A DNA stretch of 64,000 bases. Source: Volutella citrinella. Taxonomy: Eukaryota; Ascomycota; Sordariomycetes; Hypocreales; Nectriaceae. Each line of letters starts with the position of its first letter. Position 1 is the first letter of the stretch. Shown one piece after another: positions 13,286-24,771 of the stretch. Below the pieces are notes generated by a model, which was not told the origin of the DNA, did not search any database, and saw nothing but the letters and a program-made list of their open reading frames with translations. A program made the position numbers and the translations under genes. Location of the stretch: positions 992,001 to 1,056,000 of the forward strand of contig JAWZSP010000001.1 of NCBI GenBank assembly GCA_034401135.1, in the 5' to 3' direction.

Positions 13286-13825
13286 TCAAGCCCCATAGCC
13301 GCCGCCCTGGGCATACTGCTCTGCGTACTGCTGGTGGGCGTACTGCTGGGCGTACTGCTGCTGCTGCTGCTGCTCGAGGGTGGTGTACTGCTGCTGCTGG
13401 GCAGCGTACTGCTGTGCGTACTGCTCGGCGTACTGCTGGGAGTAGTCCTGGGGGATCTGGACAAAGGCCCTCGCCATGCTGACCTCGGGGTTCCGGCGCA
13501 GGAAGCTCTCGACCCAGTGCTTGCCCAGGGGCTCCGGGTCCCCGCCCTTGGAGAGCACGCGCGAGGCCATGTCGCGCAGCTCCTGGTGCGTGGGCGGGAG
13601 CCCCAGGGCGGCCTGGGCGAGGGCCCAGTCGCGGATGTGGCCCTCCTGGGAGTTTGAGAGGCGCTGGAAGGCCTCGCGGCCCTCTGCGCGCGTGCCGGCG
13701 CCGCGGAGGCGGTCGTGGAGCGTCGTCTTGGGGACTCCGTACTCCTTGGCGGCCTTGCGCTCCGAGACGCCGCTCTGCACGGCGCGGATGGCCCTCTGGA
13801 GGTCATGCTCGGTGTAGCTGGGCAT
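13286..13825 (-). CDS. Psq/CENP-B-type helix-turn-helix protein with Gln/Tyr-rich tail
   Basis: Single exon, 179 aa, starting at the ATG at 13825 (MPSYTEHDL). An upstream in-frame extension is low-complexity leader sequence, so this start is preferred. Residues about 1-45 match the Psq-type helix-turn-helix (LQRAIRAVQ, then SERKAAKEYGVPKTTLHDRL). Residues about 60-120 match the second CENP-B/Tc5-type helix-turn-helix (LPPTHQELRDMA, then GKHWVESFLRRNPE). These two domains form the DNA-binding half of pogo/Fot1-like transposases, but the DDE catalytic half is absent. In its place, residues about 126-179 are runs of QQY, EQY and poly-Q ending GGGYGA. I infer a domesticated or truncated transposase DNA-binding module; a chromatin or transcription role is possible but unproven. 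The repetitive CTG/GTA DNA encoding the tail is prone to length change. Confidence 0.75.
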   Translation of the reverse strand: MPSYTEHDLQRAIRAVQSGVSERKAAKEYGVPKTTLHDRLRGAGTRAEGREAFQRLSNSQEGHIRDWALAQAALGLPPTHQELRDMASRVLSKGGDPEPLGKHWVESFLRRNPEVSMARAFVQIPQDYSQQYAEQYAQQYAAQQQQYTTLEQQQQQQYAQQYAHQQYAEQYAQGGGYGA

Positions 13826-15777
13826 CCCTTGTGGAAGGCTGGCCGGGTTGAGGAGGAGACGTGGTGAGAGAGGTGTGGATGGATGGTGGATTGACGCCGT
13901 TTGGGAGATGGACAGAGGCGTATGTGCAACGGCGAGGGCGATGGGATGCGTTTGAGATGTTGTTCTTTTGGCAGCAGAGAGAGCAGAGAGCAGAGCAGAG
14001 CAGAAGCAGAGAAGCAGAAGCAGAAGCAAACGCAGAAGCGTGAGCAGTTCCTGGACGGACGAGGCCAGAGAGGGCAGAGTCGCGAGGAGTTGGAGCTACA
14101 AGAAGAGGCCCGAGGAAGCGCTTCTGCGCGAGCCGACGAGCGGCATTTTGATGGTGTTGTAGGGAAGTCAGGAAGGCAGGCAGACAAGACCCGGGCGGTC
14201 GGTCGGTTATGTTGTGTGGTCGGTTGTGTAGTATACAGGCCGTGTGTCCCAGCTTACACGCTTGCGAGATCGTCCCCAAAGTGCAAGGTTGCCCGTCACG
14301 TACAGCAGCAGCAAGCCCAGGGCAGGACAGCACAGGCCCCCATACCCGGGCCTAGCCCAAAACCGCACCTTGCCCTTTCTCTTTGCGCTGCGTTCTTTGG
14401 CATAGCTTCGGGAGGGGAGGGGGGCCCCTCTCTCTCCCCTTCCAGGGCCGCCCAGGGGGTGGGAGCATGTCATGGGCCCTGCCGGCAGAAGGTGGAGAAG
14501 CGTCGAGCACAGCCTCAATTTCTCTCCGGCCGCTCATCAAACACCCTTCACATTCTCGCCCCGACCCCGAGCCTTTTCCAACTTTCCCTTCTTTCTCTCT
14601 TTTCTACGCCCTCGCACTCGCCCCGACGCCCTCTTGTCCTTTGTTTCCCCCTTTCTCTCTCGTCTTCTTCTTCTCCCATCGCCCTCTGTGCGCCCGCTCT
14701 GTGTTCGCGGCGCTGGTCTGGCTGGCCGTGCTTGTGTTCAGAGGCCACTTACACGGGCATTTTTTCTGTGTCGTTCTGTTTTGGGACCCCGCGGGATCCG
14801 CTCACCTGCACGCACACCGACCTACAGCCGCCCTCCTCCCTGGCATCGGCCGAGCACGCACCACCAGAAAATGGGAAAAAGGACTCGCCTGCCTGTTCCT
14901 GAGGAGGCAGCCCAGGCCCAAGCCCTCTCGCTTCCTCTTCGTACTCGTCCGTTCGTCGAGTGGATGCGGGGAGATGAAACAGCTGTGCCGTCTGCCGAGC
15001 CATGGCCATAGGACTTCGTTCGACTACGGGGGCGAGTGCCTCAGTGGCCGCGGCGTACCTGTGACTCTTGGCTGCTCACGGGCACTTGTTCCTCGGCATC
15101 GTGTTCTTCGCATTACCTTCCTCATTGCTATATTTGCCGCGGGATTGAGCTAGCGCTCATTTCGTCGTCGGGAAATTTTGCCAACGCGCTTCCCTTTCAT
15201 TTCGTTCCTGGATCGCCCCATCGTTTGAGTATATGACGCGGCCCACCCCTTCTGGGTAGAGAGACTCCTGAGAGAGGCGCTGAGACTCCCTCACATCCGC
15301 GCGGCACCATCCGCCGACGGCCAAAATTCCATGGGCGTTGCACCGCATCGCAGGATCGGACGAGAGCGACATGGCCACCCAGAGACTCATCAGCTCGGGG
15401 GATGTGCCTGCCCTTGGCCGTCCGTCCTTTTATTCTTCATCTCCTCCCCGCTCTCAATTAGTCCCGTCCGTTGTCTCTAATTGGTGGCAAAGCGCCTGGT
15501 CGTGCTGCCCGCGCGTCTGGCCAGCTAATCGCCTTGCCCCGTTTGTAAGCGGGACGCGCAATGCTTGCGACGCAAGCTCTCTCAACGCCAACGCCCACAT
15601 CAAAACCCGCTGGCGCTCAAAATCTCCAGACGCTCGTAGACTCTCTGTGACCTCTCCTCTCGTTATTGGCACCTTGATTGGAACAACTCTTCTTGCCCAG
15701 TCCTCCCACGGCTCCCATCTGTGCCTGCTCGCGTGAGGCGGGGCTCCTTCCCTCTCTCCCTCCAGCCATGCCGAGAC
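13826..15777. other. Intergenic; promoter regions of two diverging genes
   Basis: Contains a purine-rich AGCAGA repeat tract (about 13974-14038) just upstream of the helix-turn-helix gene. On the plus strand, a strongly CT-rich segment (about 14540-14700) is typical of fungal promoters and leaders and lies upstream of the gene starting at 15778. No supported coding region. Confidence 0.55.
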
Positions 15778-17205
15778 ATGCCCCCTCCGAATCGAGACCC
15801 GTTGTCCACCAGCCATGATCCTGCAGTCGACGTAGATGCCTCGCTGCTCGCCCTGGAGCAGCTCAAGCCGCCGCTGCCCACCCGACGGCTGCGCACCGCC
15901 CAGGCGCCAGACAACGCCGAGCTCCTCCTCCCGCCGCTGGTGGCCGGCGCCTTGGCAGCTTCCTTTGCAGACGCCCTGGCCGAGGGGCTCAACAACGACC
16001 TGCTCACGCACTACTACCTCCCCGAGCAAAAGGTGCGCGTCAACATCGACCGCGTGCTGGACCGGCTGCTGGCCGACTTCACCAGGGACCTCTGGGACGA
16101 GCTGTGGCTGTACTACCGCCGGTCCAACCCCGACTCGAGCGACCAGGTCAAGCGACTCTTCGAGGGCCCCATCGCCCAGCTCGTCCTGATCCTCAACGGA
16201 CCCGAGGCGCCTCGCTGCGTGCTCGACAAGATCGGCCCCAGCCTGTCGCGGCGGCCCGCAACGTGGTCGGCTAGCGCTCACGGCATCGATCTGCAGCTCG
16301 CCCTGCAAATCGCCTGCAGCTACTGGGACCGCGAGTTTCCCGCCCGCTCGACCAGAGGCTCGCCCGACGACATTGCGCGCTCGCTGCACGCCACCGTCAC
16401 CACGGGCGAGTCGGCGCGCCGCCTGGTGGCCCGCGTGCGCGAGGTGCTCGTGTCCCCCCACTACGTGCAGATGCACATGATGGAGTCGGCCGTCTGGGAC
16501 ATGCTGCTCAAGCGGCCCTACCGCCCGCCGCGCGACGGCTTCCACGTCGTCCAGTTCAAGTTCGAGTGCCACCTGTTTGGGCCGCTCGAGGCCATCGGCG
16601 ACCCGCAGCTCGTCAGCCTGGGCAGCCTGCCGGCCATCACGGGCACCGCCAACGACTGCATCTCGACCAACGTGTACGACTACGTCACGGAGCAGTGGCC
16701 CAAGAGCGGCGGCACGCTGCTCGCCTGTCTCGAGGAGGCGGCCACGCAAGCGTCGGTGGCCAGCCGCGAAGGCCAGGCGTTTGCAGGCATGTCCGTGTGG
16801 GACGCCTCGGAGCCGCCCAGCACTGCGAATAATAATGCGAATAATACCGGCGGTAATAATAAGCAGCAGGCTTACTCTTACTGCCCCGGTCTTCGCCTGC
16901 TCCATGTGGAAGTCGAGGACGGCTCGATCCGCCTTAGCGTCTCGGCCTGGACCCATACCATGATCGATGTCCTGCAGCAGATGTCGTGGACCTGCGCGGC
17001 CCTTAGCGCATCCCCCTTCCCCGGCACCCTCTCCGAGTGCGCCGTCGAGATTGCTGATTGGACATACCTCGACGACTCCGTCTACGTCGACTGCACCCTG
17101 TCCCATAGAACCGTCCCCGACGGCGACGGCTCTGCATGGCTGAGGCAGTTCCAGGGCGCCGCGCTGGCCAGCGGCTTCCCGATAAGCCACCGTGCAGCGT
17201 CGTGA
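15778..17205 (+). CDS. Conserved-looking hypothetical protein, 475 aa
   Basis: Single-exon frame starting at the first in-frame ATG (15778); the frame is open further upstream only through non-ATG codons. I do not recognise the family. Visible features: an acidic/hydrophobic N-terminus; a helical stretch with LWDELWLYY around residue 115; a central region with GFHVVQFKFECHLFGP; an Asn-rich linker around residues 345-360 (runs of N and Q) that looks like a disordered insert; and a C-terminal part ending in HRAAS. There is no signal peptide or transmembrane segment. A 588-aa antisense frame covers the same DNA, but its composition is Gly/Ala/Arg/Val-rich as expected of a shadow of GC-rich codons, whereas the plus frame has normal protein texture. 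Function unknown. Confidence 0.7.
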   Translation: MPPPNRDPLSTSHDPAVDVDASLLALEQLKPPLPTRRLRTAQAPDNAELLLPPLVAGALAASFADALAEGLNNDLLTHYYLPEQKVRVNIDRVLDRLLADFTRDLWDELWLYYRRSNPDSSDQVKRLFEGPIAQLVLILNGPEAPRCVLDKIGPSLSRRPATWSASAHGIDLQLALQIACSYWDREFPARSTRGSPDDIARSLHATVTTGESARRLVARVREVLVSPHYVQMHMMESAVWDMLLKRPYRPPRDGFHVVQFKFECHLFGPLEAIGDPQLVSLGSLPAITGTANDCISTNVYDYVTEQWPKSGGTLLACLEEAATQASVASREGQAFAGMSVWDASEPPSTANNNANNTGGNNKQQAYSYCPGLRLLHVEVEDGSIRLSVSAWTHTMIDVLQQMSWTCAALSASPFPGTLSECAVEIADWTYLDDSVYVDCTLSHRTVPDGDGSAWLRQFQGAALASGFPISHRAAS

Positions 17206-17846
17206 CATGAACAAAATCATGATGAAGGCATTTAGAACACTTCTTGTACATTCTTATACCTGTTTTATATTTTTTTGGTATTTTTTTTCGGCGTCCACAA
17301 GGCAAGTCAGACACATTGGTAGAGAATACATATACCCCGTTGTCCACCAGTAAGCTGAACGGATACTCCTCCAGTGAAGAAGGCTGTGCTCTGCGAGGTG
17401 CATGGCGGCACACCGATTACATAATAGCAGAATGGCCGTTGATGGTGGCTATGGTGGCTATGTTGGCTGATGAACATTGGAGTGTGCCTATCAATATCGT
17501 GCATATATCAGTCGCCAGGTCCCGCCAAGACGATATTAGTCCCAGGCGTGGCGGCAAGGGCAAGCCATGTTGGTAGTAGATATCATTTGCACATTAGTAC
17601 ACCAACACCAGATACCACCCCCATCCCACAAGTTTCACACATGGTGCAGAGATGATAAGGCATTTCAGTGTATTCTCATGTTAATTTCGTTGCTCGTCAA
17701 AACCATGCCGAATTTATCCTCGTAACGCCCCTATCGCGAGCAGCCTACCAGGCACTTGCAGGCTCAGGTCGCAAAGCGCGCAGCTCACGTTATGCCACCA
17801 GTCCCGGCAATTCCCTATCCTCCATGTCGTGACCCCAATATAACCA
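17206..17846. other. Intergenic between convergent genes
   Basis: 3' regions of the 475-aa gene (plus) and the four-TM protein gene (minus). T-rich just after the first stop (17262-17288), consistent with a 3' untranslated region. Nothing else seen. Confidence 0.6.
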
Positions 17847-18979
17847 CTACTCCCCCCGCGATCCGTTCATCGCACATGGCGCAAACGTTCCGTACGCAAT
17901 GGTGCGCGGCTCCGGCGATGCGGGCAGGCCCCTAACCTCCTCGTCCACCTTCCACACGACCACGGCGCGGGCGAAGCCGAAGAGGGCCAGTCCCCAGAGG
18001 AAGACGTTGCATCCCATCAGAACGGCCTTGACCGAGTTGTTCTCTTCAGAAAACGAGCGCGCCCACATGGTCAGGCTCATGACCGTCGTGGTCATCAGGA
18101 TGGCCGACTGGAGGTACAGCAGCACGACGGCCGACAGCATCTTGACCTCGTGGATCAGGAGCGCGATGGAGCAGAGGAATATGATGCCAACCAGGCAGGG
18201 GATGCTAAAGGTCCAGAACCTGTGTCATCTGTTAGCTTGGGTGTCCTTTCGTGTGTATGTTTGTCAGAGAGTCTTGAATGGCGCAAGTCTACTCACCATT
18301 CAGAAAACCCGTCATCATTGGTGTCGTCGTCGTTCAGGATGGTCACCCAGATCAGGGCACTCAGGACAGCGAGGGCCGCCGCGCACTGCAGCGACAAGAT
18401 GATGCCGTGCAGGATCGAGCTCAGCAGCCACCGGCTCTCGATGCCCATGACGGCAAAGTGACCCCGTCCCAGGTCGACGTTGGGCCGCTTGGGCATCACC
18501 CGCGGCTGCCTACTGCGAGCCATCGGCGCCCACCCCGACGCATCACCACAGTCCTCGTCCGACTCTCCCTCCCACGCCGGGAAGGGCGTCAGCGGTGGCG
18601 ACGTCGCCCTGTCAGTCGTCAACGGGCCCCTGATGGTCTCGGCCGATGCCGCTCGAGGCGCCACGAGCCCTAGCCGGCTGGGCATCTCGTCGAGCGAGGT
18701 AAAGGACCGCGCGGGCCGCGACGTTTCCGACGAGTCTGGGGAGCTCTCGCCAGTGTTGCGGTTTCTGCGTTCCATCGCCCTGCGGGCAGACTGCACCGAG
18801 CTCGGCGAGGAGGAGTTGGGGATGGGCATCATCATGCGCGACTGCGCTGCGGCCAACTGCGTCGGGGTCCCTTGTCCCTGGCGATATCCTCGGGGCGACG
18901 CCGAAATCGAGACTATCGTGTTGGACCGGCTGCTTCTCCTGCTCCTAGGCAGGCTGCGACTTGACTTTCGAGGATCCAT
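17847..18979 (-). CDS. Four-TM membrane protein with disordered N-terminus
   Basis: Two exons, 18979..18297 and 18219..17847, joined over a 77-nt intron (GTGAGT, CTAAC branch, CAG) to give 351 aa. Start chosen at the ATG of MDPRKSSRSL. The first about 210 residues are Ser/Arg/Pro-rich and look disordered, with many potential phosphorylation sites. Four hydrophobic segments follow: one before the junction (LLSSILHGIILSLQ through WVTIL), one just after it (FWTFSIPCLVGIIFLCSIALL), one with AVVLLYLQSAILM, and one with CNVFLWGLALFGF. A short cytosolic-type tail ends in SRGE. The first loop is Asp-rich (NDDDTNDDG). I do not recognise a named family; it is probably an integral membrane protein of unknown function. 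Confidence 0.75.
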
Positions 18980-19734
18980 GGGTCGCAGAGTGACTGTTGC
19001 TGGGCTTATCTGGAGATGTAGTTGTAGCTGGAGGTGCGGCCGTTGAAGCGCAACCCCCAAGGGCCGTACGAGATCGAGCTTGCGTACGGAGCTGCGATGG
19101 TGTGCTTGTCCACGAGTCAGCAGCAACCGGCGGGAAGCAGCGCGTCAATGAAAACCGTCCCGGCCCAAGTGCCAAATGGTGCAGTGTGCAAAAGACGCGG
19201 GGGGCTGAAAGAGACCACTAGTACTGTAGTATGCGATGTGAAGAAGAAACTCGGCCACTCCCAATCGAAGCGGTCCTTAAACACCGAGGATAGGAACGTC
19301 CAAACGGCCTGCGTGTGCAACGTTTCCGATGCGGGTGCTGTCAGTGTTCACTGCCGTCACACGACGCGCCGTTTTTTTCTTTGTTCCCGCCTCGAGTTGC
19401 GAGGCACAAGCGGGACACGTTACACGCACTTTGCGACGTTCAAGCATGTCAATTCACAATGGGGCCATCTGTGTCAAGGGGTAGAAAAAAAAGACAGTCC
19501 GCTCAGTCGACATTCACTCGCCGTTCACTCTTCGTTCAGAAACAGTCTTCCGTATCCCGTCTCAAAATATTCTTACAGGGGGGGATATTGCCCATTCATA
19601 CACTCCTGAACCGCTTCAACCGCACCGCTGTACATGTTCGATGCCTCTCTCAAGGGCCGTTCAATCATGAAAGCAGAGAATTCAATGGCAGCAACCAAAT
19701 CATCTCTACTCTAGTCTTCGTCGGGTCCATGTAG
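18980..19734. other. Intergenic
   Basis: Promoter side of the four-TM gene and 3' side of the peroxin gene. Nothing else supported. Confidence 0.55.
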
Positions 19735-21685
19735 TCACTCGAGGCTCATCCTAGCCTCATCGCCGATCCCCCACTCGCCGCCCTCCTTGCCTTGCTTCTG
19801 CACCTCCAGCGCCAGGTTCACGTCCAGGCCGCTGTCGTCGTCGTTCCTCACGTCGCTCGTCCTCCTAGTACGCTCTTTGTCCGTCGCGGACCGGTCAGTG
19901 ACTCGCCTTCGCAACAGGGGTGCCCGGAAATAGGATTTCGAGGACGTCGAGTGTACTGACAAGGCATCGTCGACGGCTCTGGAACTGGCGTCACTCGCTT
20001 CGACATCCTCGGTTGTGGACTGGCCCGCGATGGATGGCGTCGACTCGGGCCGAGTTGGAGAAATCATGCGTTCGTTGGCCTGGTATCCGGTGGCACTGGA
20101 AGCCGTTGGAGACGTCGGAGACGTCGGAGAACCAACCGTGATCGTCAAACCGGGATTCTGTGCCTCGCGAGGCTCGTCCACCTCGACTAGTTCGGCGTCG
20201 CGGTACCACTTTCGTCTTCTAGTCCAGCGGCCCCAGCCATCCTGTCCACGCTGCCCATTTTGCCACTGTTCCGCATGTCAGCCCGCATGTCCCGTCCCAC
20301 ATGTACCCAGAAGCAGTTCAACATACCTTGTTATCGTAGAAGATCCAACCATTCTTGCCCTCGTCGCTGTCGTAATCCACCGGCCCTTGATCATCTTGGA
20401 CTCCGTCGACTCGCCACCGGCTCCCCTCGACCCATTTCCACTCCATATTGCCGCCATCCTCGACAACAGGTAATTCAAACTCGCTCTTAGAAGGTACTGG
20501 ATTGTTGTGCTCGTCTGTCCAGGCAGGTCGCTCGTATGCAAAGAGGCTGTTGGTCCAGCCCAGGCCGATCCATCGGCGCTGATTCTCGTAGATAATGAAG
20601 GTGAATTTAACCCCGGCCGTTCGAGAGCTTCCCGTCCGTAGATTGGCCGGGTGATTCAGAGCTTTTGTCAGCTCTGAATTCTGAGACTTGCCCCAATCCT
20701 GGCCGGCTTTTCTGGCTTCCTGTACATCCTTGTCAAAGGACGTCTCTGGGGTCTCGAAATGAAGACCGGTGATACCAGCAGCAAGCCTGCGGACCGTCAA
20801 GCTTCTCCACAAGATTGCCCTCGCCACTCTCATCACCCGAGCATGCCAGGTGAGCATGACAGTGCCGGTGAAGAGCACAACGCGTCTGGTTGTGAGGACT
20901 CGCCAAGGAGGTATCGTCAAGGCAAGCCATAGGGGCGTAATGATGAGAAGTCGCAAAAATAAAACAGTCAGCGCTGGGCGGGTGGTTGCGCTGGTGGGGG
21001 TTTGCTGGGTGCTGAGAAAGTCTGTCAGGTCGAGGAGCGGCTCCATAAGCACGTTGCAGCGTCCTGTCAGCTCCTTTAGTGTCTCGACAATTTCGTCGAG
21101 CGTCTTCTGGTGTTTCGTGTTGGTCGCTTCAGAGTTGCCTCGCTTGTGCTTGCCTTTCTCATTGGGCGCCTTGTTGGGTTTCTGCTGGCTGCTCTCGGCG
21201 CCGGCCTGCTTCGGGTTTTGGGAGGAGACGTTGCGGAACAGGCCCCGGGGCTCTGCCCATCCGCTGCTACTCAGTGGGCTATATCTCCTACCATACATGC
21301 CAGCGATAAGTCCAAGGCCGACTACAACAGGCCCGGCCCACTTCACCACCACATCGCCATAGAGAACGACGCCCCAGAAGGCGCAGAGCAGTAGGAAGCT
21401 TTCCCAAGAATCGCCGCTACTCCATGTGAGCAGCCCTGCAAATTTGTTGAGCGGGAGAAGAAAGGGGTGGCTGTAGGCGAGTGCTCGTGTGACCTGTGGA
21501 GGGGTGGCCAGCAGCAGTGGGCTCTTTTGATGGACGAGGATGGTGGAGCGCCGTGAAGATCGGGAAGGTGTGTTGGCGGAGAGGGTTACCGGGGAGAAGG
21601 TCGCGTAAGTCGGCGGCGCGCCGGTGGCATGAGGGTCGTAGTTAGGAGGCGAGGCGCCGACTGACGCATCGTCGCGGGGAGACAT
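19735..21685 (-). CDS. Peroxisomal membrane peroxin, Pex24/dysferlin-domain (Pex23/Pex30 family)
   Basis: Two exons, 21685..20327 and 20265..19735, join in phase 0 to 629 aa. The N-terminus is a Pro/Ser-rich cytosolic segment. Membrane segments lie near residues 95-135 (LLCAFWGVVLYGDVVVKW, then GLGLIAGMYG) and near 245-295 (LTVLFLRLLIITPLWLAL, then VVLFTGTVMLTW). The DysF signature follows: FTFIIYENQRRWIGLGW, MEWKWVEGSRWRVDG, NGWIFYDNKW (the last Trp comes from exon 2) and GWGRWTRRRKWYRDAEL. This arrangement is the Pex24-domain family (yeast Pex28-Pex32, filamentous-fungal Pex23-like). Members act at ER-peroxisome contacts and set peroxisome number and size. The Ser/Thr-rich C-tail after DysF is disordered. 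Which paralogue it is cannot be settled from the sequence alone. Confidence 0.88.
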
Positions 21686-23175
21686 GGGCGACGACAGCTG
21701 TGATAGCCACGGGGTATCCTGGATCGGGGGGGGCGCACAGTCAGCACAGGGTCGCCGTCAACGGGACTCGTGTCGCGGGAACGGCGCTGGGGCAGCAGCT
21801 ACTCGTCGGCGTCGCGGCAGTTGATGAGGGAAGCGTCGCGACGTCCACGAGGAGGCACGGCTACGACCTTGTCATTGCCAGCGCCACGTTTTGCGGTCGT
21901 GCTGGGATGGAAGCTGTGGGGCGCAGCGGGAGTGCCGGAAGACGTCGTCGCAGCGAGTAGAGCAGCAGGCCCAGCACGGATGCAGAAAGGTTCTTGGGTG
22001 ACAGGGACGCAAGGTCCGGGCCATGGGGTTTGCGCAAGGGTAATAGAGATGGACAAAGGCTCCCAAGTCGTAGGCGCTCTAGGAAAAGACAGGACTTACC
22101 AGGGCCGCCATTTACAGCAGTTTCAGCGGGCTCCAACGCCTTTGCGACGGGGAATTTCAGACGTCATCGGTGGCCTGCCCCACAGTAGCGCAGAGTGGCA
22201 GAGTACCAGCAGTGGTAGTGGCAGCAGGTCCCGGGCTGGTGGGTGACTGGGAGTCGATGACGCGGGGTTGGGATCGTGTGCGTTGGCAACAGGCCCGGGT
22301 CACGGGCAGATGAATGGGGGAAAGAGGGTTGCAAATGCTGAAAAGACTTGCGGCTTGGACTAGAACCCGTCGTGAAAGATGTCTTTGGTGGTCTCTTGTC
22401 TGTCCCACGTGAGCTTGGGGTGCCGCAGTCATCTGGTGCTCGGTAATCACATGCCAAAAGCGAGAGAGTGTCTTGGGGGCGCCCATGCTGCCGGAAGAAG
22501 CAGCACCGTCCAGTCAAGCAGACCGAACTGTGTCAAGCCTCCCGGCGTGGCCAGTGCCCAAAATTCTAACTACTGATTCTCAAATTACGGCGCCATAGAT
22601 GGACAACTTTATCACCACGGCCAATCACTCTGAGCCTGGTGTCCATGTTAGGGAATTTTCTGTGACAGTGCAATCCTTGCCTGCACACCATACCCTACCC
22701 TTACCCTGGATCTGCAATCTACGACGCCGACGCATGTCAACGCACGGTGGAGATGAAACAACAAGGCTGAACCGCAGTGGAAGAATGCGACAGAGCTGGC
22801 TCAGGATGGCAACGCAACATCGTGGGCGACACTGGTCACAAGGCGGGGCACAATAAGTACCTAACGAGCATCACATCACGCGCAGTCGGACCTTTAATGA
22901 CAAAGGAAATCTATTCGTCAATGATGGACTTATAGTTAATGAACCCCAAATCACAACACCAATCCTCTGCTCCTGTTCCCCACACGCTCATAATGCTATC
23001 AATCATTTCGTCCGAAACCCAAAGTCGTTATAATTCGCACAAAGGTGACAACTGTCTAAACGGAGGGAAGAATGGTGATCAAATGCCGCGGAGGTTGATA
23101 TTGCAAGGTGATGGTTTATTTTTTTTTTGGTATTTTGTTGTCTTTTTTTTATTTCTTTAGCTTGAAGCCAGCTGT
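21686..23175. other. Intergenic
   Basis: Upstream of the peroxin gene and downstream of the metallothionein gene. Only short, low-quality frames. A T-rich tract at about 23115-23160 lies directly after the metallothionein stop and probably belongs to its 3' end. Confidence 0.55.
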
Positions 23176-23317
23176 TTATTTGCAGCCGGAGCAAGAGCCT
23201 GTTCATGTGCTTGTCAGTCGAAATGTCTCAGACCATGTTCTGCAGGTGCGGGGAAGACGTACAGCTAGAGCCGCAGTTGCAGCTAGAAGCACCAGAGCAG
23301 CCACAGTCGCCAGCCAT
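23176..23317 (-). CDS. Copper metallothionein, 25 aa, Neurospora type
   Basis: Exons 23317..23263 and 23198..23176, separated by a 64-nt intron (GTACGT donor, CTGAC branch, CAG acceptor). The product begins MAGDCGCSGASSCNCG and continues after the junction with SCSGCK. The seven cysteines are at residues 5, 7, 13, 15, 19, 21 and 24. Their spacing (C-1-C-5-C-1-C-3-C-1-C-2-C) is the same as I recall for the Neurospora crassa copper metallothionein, which is also tiny, rich in Gly and Ser, and interrupted by one intron near the end. The expected role is cytosolic binding of Cu(I) and other soft metals, and copper tolerance. An unspliced reading runs into hydrophobic nonsense, supporting the intron. 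A TATA box lies about 140 nt upstream. The neighbours are unrelated. Confidence 0.9.
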
Positions 23318-24771
23318 TGTGATGTTTGTTTTGGGGGGGATAGGTAAGGACCTAAAAAAAGAGTTGTAAAAAGTGGTGGGTGGGAGTTGTCTTCGTTTCG
23401 AGATGGATCTCTACTTGGGGAGGAAAGAGAAGGAGTCACGGTAGGATAGTGAGGGCCTTATATAGGCCGAGATCCGGTCGATACCGGGAGGGCGGGGTGC
23501 GGGCTTTGTGCGTCGATATCGAGCAGCAGCAGCGCGCGCTTTGTGCGGCGCCCCCCACCTCAGGACACTTATGGGGCCGACCGACGCCCTGCGCTCTGGT
23601 TGGCGATCCCCAGCGATCCTGTGGAGCTGCAGGTGCGCGCGTGCGACTCTGTGAGTGATTTTGGCCTGCACTTGGCAGCCTGACAGCGTTGGGATGCCCG
23701 AGAAGCGGAGCCATCGATGCTCGTCAGACACCCCCCCAGGGCCCGGGGTGGTACGAGATGATTCGAGGCAACTGGTGAGGCTCGAGATGATACGCCGAAC
23801 CTTCTGGATGGGGGCAGAGAAAGCGTGCCTTCTCCAGTCGTGGACCCCATCTGCCCACTCAGCTCTGTTGCTCGCTGCTTACACCCGGAACAGGCTCGGG
23901 CACATTGCGCGCTCAACTACCGAGGGCCAACGGCGTGACAGCTCACCACGCTCGTCATGGATTGCCGGTATTCACGGCTGTGTTAGTGCCCGTTGTTAGG
24001 ACCAAGACTACCAAGAGCTAGACTCAGCCCTGGATCTTGCCTCCGTGCATTTGGCCGCCACGTATTAAACATGCGGGTCATGATTTGTTGGATATGTGAA
24101 CCGAACGCTGGTCCCAGAAGGCGCGTCAAAGCTGGATCTCCCCGTCAATGCGAGGGGTCCAGAAGGAATCCATGCAGCCATTCTAGGAGAGACATCTTCT
24201 CTCAACAGGAGAGAGAGAACGTCGCCTGTCCAGGCAACAGACTGCAACCATGACATGCTCCCGCAGCGTCTCAGGCTCAAAGCTAGGCGAGTTTGCCGAC
24301 GTGAAAATAACCTGGCCACTAAGATTCTCTCGCCACTTGGTACGCGACACCTCGATTGGGATTCTCATCTGATAACTTGACCCCTCCGAGCAAGTTTGAG
24401 CAACTAGCGACTCCACCGAGACCCTCCGTGCCTGCATGTCACCTTCTCATTCGATCCCGTCTGTTCCCACCTATGAAACACTTGCATCAGTCGTCTTACC
24501 CGGTCTTATGTTTTTCCAACGTTTGTCACTGGCTGCCAAGTTTCGGGACGGAAAAATGGTGGTTTGGTTGACGTACACAGTTGGCTGTGTTGCAATTCGC
24601 TACCCTAGACGGGATTGTTGGTCCTGTATTTCACTCAAATTCCAATATTCAGGGCAAATCAGAAAGGCGATGTTACACAAGGGAAAATATGACATTAATT
24701 ATTCTACTAAGCGAGAGAGTTGTCATTCATTGCCCTCGTTACAGTTGACCCATCTAATGCGCCCTTGCATA
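23318..24771. other. Intergenic; metallothionein promoter side
   Basis: Upstream region of the metallothionein gene and downstream region of the receptor gene. No coding frame or RNA gene supported. Confidence 0.55.
23457..23464 (-). promoter_or_regulatory. TATA box of the metallothionein gene
   Basis: TATATAAG read on the minus strand, about 140 nt upstream of the metallothionein ATG at 23317. Strong TATA boxes suit highly inducible short genes such as metallothioneins. Assignment is by position only. Confidence 0.55.

Noticed and set aside
15454..17220. 588-codon frame antisense to the 475-aa gene
   Set aside because: Composition (Gly/Ala/Arg/Val-rich with BXB repeats) is that of a mirror of GC-ending codons; the plus frame has normal protein texture.
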